Below are positions 1 through 6,259 of a stretch of 18,474 nucleotides of DNA, in pieces (the stretch's first letter is position 1; each line of letters starts with the position of its first letter). A model generated the notes under the pieces. That model was given only the letters and a program-made list of their open reading frames with translations. It made no database searches and was not told the DNA's origin. Position numbers and translations under genes: made by a program. This DNA is from Methanosarcina sp. GTDB lineage: Archaea > Halobacteriota > Methanosarcinia > Methanosarcinales > Methanosarcinaceae. The stretch is taken from assembly GCA_013331265.1 (NCBI GenBank), contig DUGS01000094.1, positions 784-19,257 of the forward strand, given 5' to 3'.

Positions 1-45
1 CTTTGATTCCTTTGAGCCTGTCAAAGAACACTTATAACTCAGAAG

Positions 46-444
46 TCAAAACCCGAGCTCAGTTACTTTTTGTCCTTTTGCGCTGGTAACTGTCACGGAG
101 ATATCTTTAAATTTAGGGACTCCTGTACCGCCTGTTTCATCCGAGACCAGCATATTGGACCACGGACTGTTAGGCATGTATGCAATGCCTTTGTGTGGGG
201 TCTCGTATCCTGATTCTTCAGCTTTAACCACAATTGTTCCGAAAGAATTTTTCAAAATGACGGTATCGCCTTTTTTCACGCTTAACTGCTTGATGTCGGC
301 AGGGTCCATTTTTATTATGGCAGATCGATCCCTGTACTCTTCCCCGAAACGGTTTTCAATCATGGCTTTGTCCTGGAAGATATCCCTGTATGTTACAATC
401 TTGACATTTATTTCAGGGGCTTTTAGAAACGATGTGAAATCCAT
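46..444 (-). CDS. fwdD: Formylmethanofuran dehydrogenase subunit D (molybdopterin dinucleotide-binding)
   Basis: This 132-residue protein matches the small FwdD/FmdD subunit, the detached C-terminal molybdopterin-dinucleotide-binding beta-barrel that completes the W/Mo-pterin site of formylmethanofuran dehydrogenase. The family enzyme reversibly reduces CO2 with ferredoxin to formylmethanofuran in the cytoplasm. Visible family signs are the segment RSAIIKMDPADIKQLSVKKGD near residues 40-60 (the usual 'hydroxyl/Asp + KKGD' barrel strand) and the C-terminal MPNSPWSN...DETGGTGVPKFKD stretch near residues 89-115. Length is typical. Its ATG overlaps the stop codon of fwdB by one base (TGATG on the minus strand), so it is translationally coupled to fwdB. 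No fwdA or fwdC is visible in the remaining 45 bases. Family assignment is secure; W-type (fwd) versus Mo-type (fmd) naming is not decided by the sequence. Confidence 0.9.
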   Translation of the reverse strand: MDFTSFLKAPEINVKIVTYRDIFQDKAMIENRFGEEYRDRSAIIKMDPADIKQLSVKKGDTVILKNSFGTIVVKAEESGYETPHKGIAYMPNSPWSNMLVSDETGGTGVPKFKDISVTVTSAKGQKVTELGF

Positions 445-1688
445 CAGAGAGCCTCCATTAGCTTTTTAAGAACTGCTTCGTCCGAAGGGCGTTTTGTCTC
501 AACAGCTGGCTTAAATTCCACCTTCACCCCGTCCATACGCGTGGCACTTCCTCCTGACTCCACTCCGCTGATTGCAGTGTTAATATAGACTTTTGCTTTT
601 TTAGAAATCAGGGTTTCACACGGGTCGATTACGACCGTTGGAATTTCAAGCAGGTTCTTTGATATGGACCTGGGAAGGCTTGAAAGAGGGTCTGAACCGA
701 TGATAAGGGCTGCATCGACAGTTTTTGCTTTAAGGGATTCAACTATTGAATATTCGGGCCCGTGCTTTACAGTTCCGTTTTCAAACTTTACGCTGTTTAC
801 ATACCCTGTTTCCTCAAAGAGTTTTTCATTAAAGCCCCGCATGTTGTAGTTTCCTACCATGGGTATCAGGTGGAAATTTGATTTTTCGTTCAGGGCATTC
901 ATGAGCCGGATAAGGGGTTCGAGGTCTTCCAGGGAATAAATAAGGCCGAGACCCACAAAGATTACGCCGAACTTTGCCCCTTTCAGGATATTTGCCAGTT
1001 CAAGAATTCTTTTAGGAGGGAAGTTGTAAGAGGTCTTCGGGAGTTTTCCGGCAAGAGCTGCAATTAAAGCATCAATGAACTCTTTATCCCCTCCTGGAGG
1101 GATCTGGAAGAAATAGTTCCCGCAGATCTTTGCGGTATGAGACTTCCGGACATCTATTGCGATTGCAGTCCTCTCTTCTTCCCAGCCCCTCTGCTTTTCA
1201 GTCCCTCTGGGGAAATATGAGTGTTTCGAAAGGTGGCGCGGGTGAGAGTCCGAAGGGTCTGCCCCCCAGAAAATAGAAACATCGGCTTTGTTCCTTACAT
1301 CATCAAGGGTACAGGCTTTAAATTTATTGTTAAGGAGAGCTTCAATCACCTTTCCCAGACAATATGAAGAAGTATCATCAAGAGTTGCACTGGTTTTCCT
1401 TGCAAGCTCGATTGCAAGTTTCTGGGTTTCATCGCTGCAAGTCCCAAGTCCGAAGATCAGAGGGTTTTTTGCATTCTTCAGGATAGCTGCAGCCTCTTTT
1501 ATTGCAGTTGCTTCGTCTACCGGCTTGTTGTCAACACGAAATACTGCACTTTCCTTTCCGTCTTTCATATGGGCTACGCCTATCCTGCAGGCGGTGTAGA
1601 CTTTATTTACTATGTTTTTTTCAGACTCGACTTCTATATCATCGCAGAGCATTCCGCAGCCAGTGCATACGTAATAGTTTTTCTCCAT
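444..1688 (-). CDS. fwdB: Formylmethanofuran dehydrogenase subunit B, divergent at the active-site motif
   Basis: This 414-residue protein is the pterin-binding catalytic subunit of formylmethanofuran dehydrogenase, related to formate dehydrogenase. The N-terminal [4Fe-4S] motif is C8-x2-C11-x3-C15-DD with C34-RIG. The central part (GADPSDSHPRHLSKHSYFPRG, residues about 142-162, then DVRKSHTAK) and the MVGNYNMRGFNE segment near 278-289 are typical of FwdB. The expected metal-ligand Cys is C110 (SSYCLGK), but family members normally read Cys/Sec-His-Gly-Pro here; this copy has Leu and Lys instead of His and Pro. It begins 9 bases after the upstream Fe-S gene, with GAGG-type Shine-Dalgarno bases overlapping that gap, and ends in a one-base overlap with fwdD. 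Family is secure; normal CO2/formylmethanofuran activity is an open question. Confidence 0.9.
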   Translation of the reverse strand: MEKNYYVCTGCGMLCDDIEVESEKNIVNKVYTACRIGVAHMKDGKESAVFRVDNKPVDEATAIKEAAAILKNAKNPLIFGLGTCSDETQKLAIELARKTSATLDDTSSYCLGKVIEALLNNKFKACTLDDVRNKADVSIFWGADPSDSHPRHLSKHSYFPRGTEKQRGWEEERTAIAIDVRKSHTAKICGNYFFQIPPGGDKEFIDALIAALAGKLPKTSYNFPPKRILELANILKGAKFGVIFVGLGLIYSLEDLEPLIRLMNALNEKSNFHLIPMVGNYNMRGFNEKLFEETGYVNSVKFENGTVKHGPEYSIVESLKAKTVDAALIIGSDPLSSLPRSISKNLLEIPTVVIDPCETLISKKAKVYINTAISGVESGGSATRMDGVKVEFKPAVETKRPSDEAVLKKLMEAL

Positions 1689-1697
1689 CCTCTCGCC

Positions 1698-2162
1698 TCA
1701 CACAAACTCGATTGCCTCTACAGGGCAGGTCACTATACAGCCGTTACAGAGGATCTTATTTTTCCCGAATCTGCGGCACTCCACCAGGTTCTGGGCTCTG
1801 ACAATTCCGTCTTCGACGGTCAGGACCAGCTTACCAACATTTCTGGGGGCATTTCCCGAGCCTACTCCGTAAGGATCATTTGCTACATTAGGAGGGCAGG
1901 CAACGACACAGTTTCCGCAGCCAAAACAGAGATCCTCGTGTACTATGAGTCCTGTTTCGGTTGCTCCTTCAGCCGGCTTGAAGAGATCACTAATTTTTTC
2001 GTAGTTTTCTTTATATTTGGGCTCCTCTTTGAGAGGGGGACAGTCCTCAGGTGTCAGCTCACGAGCCATAAGGGCAACTGCAAACGCCATACAGGAGGCT
2101 TTCCCACATTTTTTGCAGTTCGTCTTTGGGAGCATCTGATAAAGTTCCATTGCATTTGTCAT
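1698..2162 (-). CDS. Fe-S protein: N-terminal CoFeSP-type 4Fe-4S domain plus ferredoxin domain, first gene of the fwd cluster
   Basis: This 154-residue cytoplasmic electron carrier has two parts. Residues 10-45 carry C16-x2-C19-x4-C24-x16-C41, the pattern of the small Fe-S domain (PF04060-like) found in corrinoid Fe-S proteins. Residues 76-150 form a ferredoxin-like domain: C79-x2-C82-x2-C85-x3-C89-P, then C129...C139-x2-C142-x3-C146-P. In the second motif the first Cys is not at the standard spacing (a Lys is there), and C129 may substitute through a longer loop. It lies directly upstream of fwdB, so it probably delivers electrons to that enzyme in the role of FwdG. The start is ATG at 2162, six bases after a GGTGA Shine-Dalgarno; an alternative Met lies at residue 5. 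An exact family name cannot be given. Confidence 0.82.
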   Translation of the reverse strand: MTNAMELYQMLPKTNCKKCGKASCMAFAVALMARELTPEDCPPLKEEPKYKENYEKISDLFKPAEGATETGLIVHEDLCFGCGNCVVACPPNVANDPYGVGSGNAPRNVGKLVLTVEDGIVRAQNLVECRRFGKNKILCNGCIVTCPVEAIEFV

Positions 2163-2214
2163 TCCAGGTCACCCTTTAGTCAAATATGTAATAAAGTTAA
2201 TTAATATAATAAGG
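2163..2214 (-). promoter_or_regulatory. Promoter and ribosome binding site of the fwd cluster
   Basis: On the minus strand the bases before the ATG at 2162 read GGGTGACCTGGA, with GGTGA at 2173-2169, matching the archaeal anti-Shine-Dalgarno. Farther upstream, 2213-2196, is an AT-only TATA-like box (TTATATTAATTAAC). A TATA element there predicts a start of transcription near 2175, giving a very short leader. No experimental support is available. Confidence 0.5.
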
Positions 2215-2242
2215 TTAATTAAAGAGAGGGCAGGTTAATGCC

Positions 2243-2341
2243 TATCAGGTAAGTATTATCTTTACAGATCATGTAATGTTCATAAAGGTCAGGTAATTTA
2301 TACAGGCCAGGTAATGTTCATACAGGCCAGGTAGTATTGAC
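2243..2341. repeat. Degenerate tandem repeats of about 20 bases
   Basis: Four to five imperfect copies follow each other: around 2243-2264, 2265-2284, 2285-2302, 2303-2322 and 2323-2340. The clearest unit is CAGGCCAGGTAATGTTCATA at 2303-2322. All units share an AGGTAA-like core. They lie upstream of the fwd promoter (minus-strand sense). Too few and too degenerate for a CRISPR array; they could be protein-binding sites or simply slippage products. Confidence 0.7.
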
Positions 2342-2387
2342 CGAAAATTTCCTGCTGGAGAATGTCCGGTTTGAAGAAATCACTGTT

Positions 2388-2430
2388 TAAGAATATTAAG
2401 TGCTTAAGTTAAGAATATTAAGTGCTTAAG
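2388..2430. repeat. Perfect 21-base tandem duplication (22-base period)
   Basis: Positions 2388-2408 and 2410-2430 are identical over 21 bases, each containing AATATTAAG and ending in the palindromic GCTTAAG. The period of 22 bases places both copies on the same DNA face to within about one base pair per two helical turns, as expected for a paired operator. Confidence 0.8.
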
Positions 2431-2538
2431 AGCACTGAAATACAATATTTGAAATATGATATAAATAGATTCATTTAAAGAAATGAATGTAATCCACTTA
2501 AACTATTGCTTTTTAATTCTCAATGTTAATTTCAATTT

Positions 2539-2700
2539 ATGGTGTTAACAGTCTCCAGAAAACCGTTTTCTCATAATAAGGTCCTGGCCTTCTACAGGCT
2601 GAAAGACGATACCTTGACGTGGACGAAAAGACTAGAGTGGTTGGAAGAGGGCAAAAATATTAAAATATTGTCCTCTCCTGCCTTCACCAATTATATTTGA
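2539..2700 (+). CDS. Possible small protein, 53 residues, unrecognised
   Basis: An open frame ATG 2539 to TGA 2698-2700 encodes 53 residues, basic and aromatic in the middle (VLAFYRLKDDTLTWTKRLEW at about residues 15-34). Codons in the central part (GTC CTG GCC TTC TAC AGG CTG AAA GAC) look like those of neighbouring genes and the G+C content rises there, which is unusual for intergenic DNA here. Against it: no Shine-Dalgarno before the ATG, a TATA-like box (2458-2468) about 75 bases away, and no recognised family. It could also be the leftover of a larger gene; an in-frame stop at 2527-2529 closes it upstream. Confidence 0.3.
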   Translation: MVLTVSRKPFSHNKVLAFYRLKDDTLTWTKRLEWLEEGKNIKILSSPAFTNYI

Positions 2701-2702
2701 AA

Positions 2703-2719
2703 CCTGCTTACTGAGCAGG
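2703..2719 (-). terminator. Hairpin downstream of the disulfide-reductase gene
   Basis: Arms CCTGCT (2703-2708) and AGCAGG (2714-2719) form a six-pair stem with a five-base loop, 20 bases past the stop of the minus-strand gene at 2739. It is followed on the minus strand only by TTTC, so it is a weak terminator candidate; it also lies just after the possible small plus-strand ORF ending at 2700. Confidence 0.4.
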
Positions 2720-2738
2720 CATTGCAGAACAGGTTGGA

Positions 2739-3020
2739 TCAGGAAGGCTTAAAGAAAAGTTCACAGTGGCAGTTTCCGTCTTTTTCAATTTCATCTTTGT
2801 GATAGATACAGGGGCAAACTATCTTTTTATCCTCTTTCTCATCCCCGGTTACTATCCTGCAGGGGCAATAACGCCTCCCGAACTTTTCTACCCTTAAAGC
2901 AAGACCATCAAGGACATAGTCAAGGGCTTCTTTGTCCGGATTAAGCCTGTAGCCTGCTTTATTTGCGTATTTTTCTGTCCATTCATACATCTTATCTTTT
3001 AATTCATCATGTCCACTCAT
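2739..3020 (-). CDS. Ferredoxin:disulfide reductase (ferredoxin-thioredoxin reductase catalytic-subunit family)
   Basis: This 93-residue protein has the diagnostic motifs of the FTR catalytic subunit: C52-P-C54, C69-P-C71 and C84-H-C86. In the family, four of these Cys hold a [4Fe-4S] cluster and two form the redox-active disulfide, so that ferredoxin electrons reduce a thioredoxin- or NrdH-type partner in the cytoplasm. Spacings here are 14 and 12 residues between motifs, against about 16 and 8 in the plant enzyme as I remember it. There is no variable subunit next to it, and no fused rubredoxin domain. The ATG at 3020 has an AGGAGGG ribosome site nine bases upstream, so this start is firm. 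It is a single-gene unit between the fwd and hdr transcription units. Confidence 0.88.
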   Translation of the reverse strand: MSGHDELKDKMYEWTEKYANKAGYRLNPDKEALDYVLDGLALRVEKFGRRYCPCRIVTGDEKEDKKIVCPCIYHKDEIEKDGNCHCELFFKPS

Positions 3021-3877
3021 GTAGAATTCCCTCCTGTTTTTGTTAGAGTGATACTGGTAATTTATGAGATTTTGTACGCGGAAATTTTATTAGAGAATCA
3101 GAAAATTCTTGTTTTTCCACGATTGCTCTGAATAAAATCCTTTAAGTCCGGATAAAGTCCTTTAAGGTTTCTTAAGGATCATTTCAAACTCCTGCTCACA
3201 GGAAATTCCCGCATGTATAACAACAAATTATTTAACCGTAATTCTGCACTTATTGATCGATTACGAATTAAGTTCTCAAACTATAAATTAATTGGTGAGC
3301 ATAATAATAGGTTTTAGCCACAGAGCACTGAGAAGAACATCAGATCAGAAGCTTTAATTATTGTGCGCTGAAAACATGAATCTCAGGCAATGAGACCTCA
3401 TGCCCTCTGTCAGTTTTATCAGAACTTTTAACAGGAATCAGAAAGTTAATATAGCTATAATTATAATAGCTAATATATATCTTATATATTATATATAAAT
3501 TATGTGTTAAATATACCTGGAAATTATCCGGAAAACCTCCGGGAAAAATTTCTAAAAAACCTGCTGCTTCTTAATTCTCTGTTATAAGTTCTCTGTTACA
3601 AGGTGCAGGATAGGGGTTTCGAAAACATTCACAAATAAAGGTTTTGGTTTTGCACAAAACGGCTACGTATTTATCCTGTTCGAGAGAAAATTTATATTGA
3701 GATTTATAAACACAAAATCCACAGTTTATGGAAAGACAGAAGGAAAGCCTTTCCAGGTCGTGTAAACAATTTAGAGCTATGCAGTATGCTATCTTTTCTG
3801 CACGGGTGTAATAAATGCAGAAAATCATTCATGTCATAATTTTGGAAGTTTAACTTACAAATAAGGAGTAAACAAGC
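3021..3877. other. 857-base divergent intergenic region between the disulfide reductase and hdrA
   Basis: It contains the promoter and AGGAGGG site of the minus-strand gene, a near-repeat pair ATAAARTCCTTTAAG at 3132-3146 and 3152-3166 (14 of 15 bases equal), a very AT-rich TATA-rich block at 3452-3506, a second TATA-like box TTTATATTGAG near 3688-3698, and a small palindrome GGAAAG-C-CTTTCC at 3742-3754. Two short open frames, 34 codons at 3213-3317 and 27 codons at 3728-3811 (both plus strand), are not supported by ribosome sites. A minus-strand open frame at 3571-3828 has atypical codon use and is not accepted. Confidence 0.55.
3688..3868 (+). promoter_or_regulatory. Proximal promoter, leader and ribosome binding site of hdrA
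   Basis: A TATA-like box at about 3688-3698 would start transcription near 3718-3722, leaving a leader of roughly 155 bases that includes the palindrome at 3742-3754 and a 27-codon open frame at 3728-3811. The ribosome site is AAGGAG at 3863-3868, nine bases before ATG 3878. A far stronger AT-rich block at 3452-3506 could be an alternative, more distant promoter with a leader near 350 bases. Confidence 0.4.
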
Positions 3878-6259
3878 ATGCGAATCGGAGTCTACATTTG
3901 CCATTGCGGATTGAATATTGCGGGAGTAATTGATGTTTCAGCCCTCGAAAAAATGGCAAGTGAACTGGAAGATGTGGTGCTTGCCCGGGAAGTACAGTTT
4001 CTGTGTTCCGATTCCGGACAGGAAGGCATCATTAAGGACATAAAGGATTATAAAATCGACAGGGTCGTGGTAGCTGCCTGTTCCCCAAGGCTGCACGAAA
4101 AGACCTTCAGGCATGTCATGGAAAAAGCCGATCTCAACCCTTACCTTATGGAAATGGTAAACATAAGGGAGCAGTGTTCCTGGGTGCATGCGGATGACCC
4201 CCAGATGGCGACCCAGAAGGCTTTTGACCTGATAAGGATGGGAGTTGCAAAAGCCCGTTTCCTCAGAGAATTAAGTGCAACAAGCTCAAAAGCCAGCAGA
4301 AATGTCCTTATCATAGGCGGAGGAGTTGCAGGAATCGAAGCCGCCTTAAACCTTGCAGAAGCCGGTTTTCCCGTAACCATGGTAGAAAGGGAATCTACAA
4401 TCGGGGGCAAAATGGCCCTTATGAATGAGGTGTTTCCCACCAATGACTGCTCTATCTGTGTGCTTGCCCCCAAAATGACGGAAGTCCAGAACCACCCGAA
4501 CATTACTCTTTATACATATTCCGAGGTCACAGATATTTCCGGATCTGTCGGGAAATTCCATATAAAAGTCAAACGCAAGCCCAGGTTCGTGCTTGAAGAC
4601 AAATGTAAAGGCTGCGTTGACCTCTGCTCCGGGGTCTGTCCCGTTGAAATCGAAAACCCCATGAACTATGGGATTGGAAAAACTAAGGCTATCTATATGC
4701 CAATCCCACAGTCAGTCCCACAGGTCGTGCTTATAGACCCTGGCCACTGTGTGGGCTGCGGGCTCTGCCAGCAGGCGTGTCCAGCAGAGGCTGTGGACTA
4801 CGAACAAAAACCTGAAGAAATAGAATTCGAAGCAGGAGCCGTAATCGTTTCAACAGGCTACCAGCTCTTTGATGCCTCCAGAAAAAAGGAATACGGGTTT
4901 GGAAAGTATCCTGATGTCATAACCAATATGCAGCTTGAAAGGATGCTTAACTCCGCAGGCCCCACTGGTGGAAGAGTCCTTGTGCCTTCAACAGGCAAGC
5001 CGCCAGAAAGTGTTGCATTTATCCAGTGTGTAGGTTCAAGGGACAAAACTGTTGGGAACGAGCACTGTTCAAGGGTCTGCTGTATGGCAGCCCTTAAAAA
5101 CTCCCAGATGATCAAGGAACGTTACCCTGATACCGATATTACGATCCACTACATAGACATCCGGGCTGCAGGGGAGATGTACGAAGAATATTACGCAAGG
5201 ACGCAGGGGATGGGCGTTGACTTCATCCGCGGAAAGGTTGCCGAGGTCTATGCCGGTGATGATGGAAGACCTGTTGTCCGTTACGAAAATACCCTTGAGT
5301 CCAGAGTTGAAGAAGAAGCCCACGACCTTGTCGTGCTTTCCACAGGATACGAGCCGAGCAAAGCCGCTGAGGGAGTTGGCAGGATGCTTAACCTTGCCCG
5401 GCGCCCTGACCGCTTCTTTGCAAGTGCACACCCGAAAATGCGCCCTGTCGATGCGCCGGTAAGCGGTGTTTTCCTTGCAGGCTGCGCTTCCGGACCCAAA
5501 GAAATCCAGGTATCCATAGCCCAGGGCAGCGCCTGTGCTTCCAAAGTTATGCAGCTACTTGGGACCGGGGAACTTGAAGCTGACCCTATGGGACGCCATG
5601 TTGACACGGAAAAGTGTATAGGCTGCAGGACATGTGTGGAAGTCTGCAAGTTCGGAAAGATAAGCATTGTTGACAAAAAGGCTGTTGTTGACGAGGTCTC
5701 ATGTTACGGCTGCGGGGACTGCAGTGCCGCATGCCCTGTCGGTGCAATCCAGATGCGGAACTTTGAAAACGAGCAGATCCTTGCGCAGGTCAGAGCCGCA
5801 ACCGCCCATAAGTCCCAGAGCCCCTTTGTTGTGGCTTTCCTCTGCAACTGGTGCAGTTATGCCTGTGCAGACCTGACAGGGATGTCAAGGATACATTACC
5901 CGACAAACATCAGGGTCATCCGTACCATGTGTTCTGCAAGGGTAAACCCGGAATTCGTGCTTGAAGCCTTAAAAGGCGGAGCTGACGGCGTGCTTGTTGC
6001 GGGCTGCAGGATGGACGAATGCCATTATATCCACGGAAACTTTGATGCGAAAAAGCGTATGGATGTCTTAAAAGAAATAATAAAGGAAATAGGGCTTGAC
6101 CCGAAAAGGCTCAGGACCCTCTGGATCTCGGCTGCTGAAGGAGAACGCTTCTCTAACACGATTACCGAGTTCGTAAAGGAACTTGAAGAAATAGGGCCAA
6201 TTGGCAGCGAATTTAAGCAGGAATGCACCGGAGCCGGAGTTAAGGAGGTGGCACAGTGA
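3878..6259 (+). CDS. hdrA2: Heterodisulfide reductase subunit A fused to an MvhD-type domain (HdrA2-like)
   Basis: This 793-residue cytoplasmic flavoprotein is the electron-bifurcating core of soluble heterodisulfide reductase, which couples CoM-S-S-CoB and ferredoxin reduction. Order of domains: N-terminal domain (CHCG at 8-11, C43, C69, C100); FAD-binding Rossmann motif GGGVAGIEAALNLAEAG at 147-163 with GGKM at 176-179; Cys-rich NDCSIC at 189-194; inserted ferredoxin domain with clusters at C243/C246/C250/C254 and C291/C294/C297/C301; C-terminal ferredoxin motifs at C580/C583/C586/C590 and C609/C612/C615/C619; then residues 648-770 homologous to MvhD, with C656, C659, C663, C685, C710 and C715 for its [2Fe-2S] cluster. 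In hydrogenotrophic methanogens MvhD is a separate protein joining the hydrogenase to HdrA; the fusion matches what is reported for M. acetivorans HdrA2, which works with HdrB2C2 and F420H2. hdrBC genes are not in this window. Confidence 0.95.
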   Translation: MRIGVYICHCGLNIAGVIDVSALEKMASELEDVVLAREVQFLCSDSGQEGIIKDIKDYKIDRVVVAACSPRLHEKTFRHVMEKADLNPYLMEMVNIREQCSWVHADDPQMATQKAFDLIRMGVAKARFLRELSATSSKASRNVLIIGGGVAGIEAALNLAEAGFPVTMVERESTIGGKMALMNEVFPTNDCSICVLAPKMTEVQNHPNITLYTYSEVTDISGSVGKFHIKVKRKPRFVLEDKCKGCVDLCSGVCPVEIENPMNYGIGKTKAIYMPIPQSVPQVVLIDPGHCVGCGLCQQACPAEAVDYEQKPEEIEFEAGAVIVSTGYQLFDASRKKEYGFGKYPDVITNMQLERMLNSAGPTGGRVLVPSTGKPPESVAFIQCVGSRDKTVGNEHCSRVCCMAALKNSQMIKERYPDTDITIHYIDIRAAGEMYEEYYARTQGMGVDFIRGKVAEVYAGDDGRPVVRYENTLESRVEEEAHDLVVLSTGYEPSKAAEGVGRMLNLARRPDRFFASAHPKMRPVDAPVSGVFLAGCASGPKEIQVSIAQGSACASKVMQLLGTGELEADPMGRHVDTEKCIGCRTCVEVCKFGKISIVDKKAVVDEVSCYGCGDCSAACPVGAIQMRNFENEQILAQVRAATAHKSQSPFVVAFLCNWCSYACADLTGMSRIHYPTNIRVIRTMCSARVNPEFVLEALKGGADGVLVAGCRMDECHYIHGNFDAKKRMDVLKEIIKEIGLDPKRLRTLWISAAEGERFSNTITEFVKELEEIGPIGSEFKQECTGAGVKEVAQ

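Larger units (their letters stand above)
2163..2738. other. 576-base intergenic region between ftr-type gene and fwd cluster
   Basis: The region holds the minus-strand promoter and Shine-Dalgarno of the fwd cluster (2163-2225), a run of imperfect 20-base repeats (2243-2341), a perfect 21-base tandem duplication (2388-2430), an AT-rich TATA-like stretch near 2458-2468 reading GATATAAATAG on the plus strand, a possible 53-codon plus-strand ORF (2539-2700) and a hairpin at 2703-2719. Base composition shifts from AT-rich to balanced in 2580-2640, which is the part that looks coding. Confidence 0.6.

Noticed and set aside
1569..2204. 211-residue plus-strand open frame across the fwd Fe-S gene
   Set aside because: Antisense shadow of the Fe-S gene and the start of fwdB; both real genes have intact Cys motifs on the minus strand.
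2243..2430. CRISPR-like repeats
   Set aside because: Units are short, adjoining and degenerate, with no spacers and no cas genes.
3571..3828. 85-residue minus-strand open frame upstream of hdrA
   Set aside because: Cys/Tyr-rich with no ribosome site and atypical codons, in the presumed hdrA leader; probably chance.
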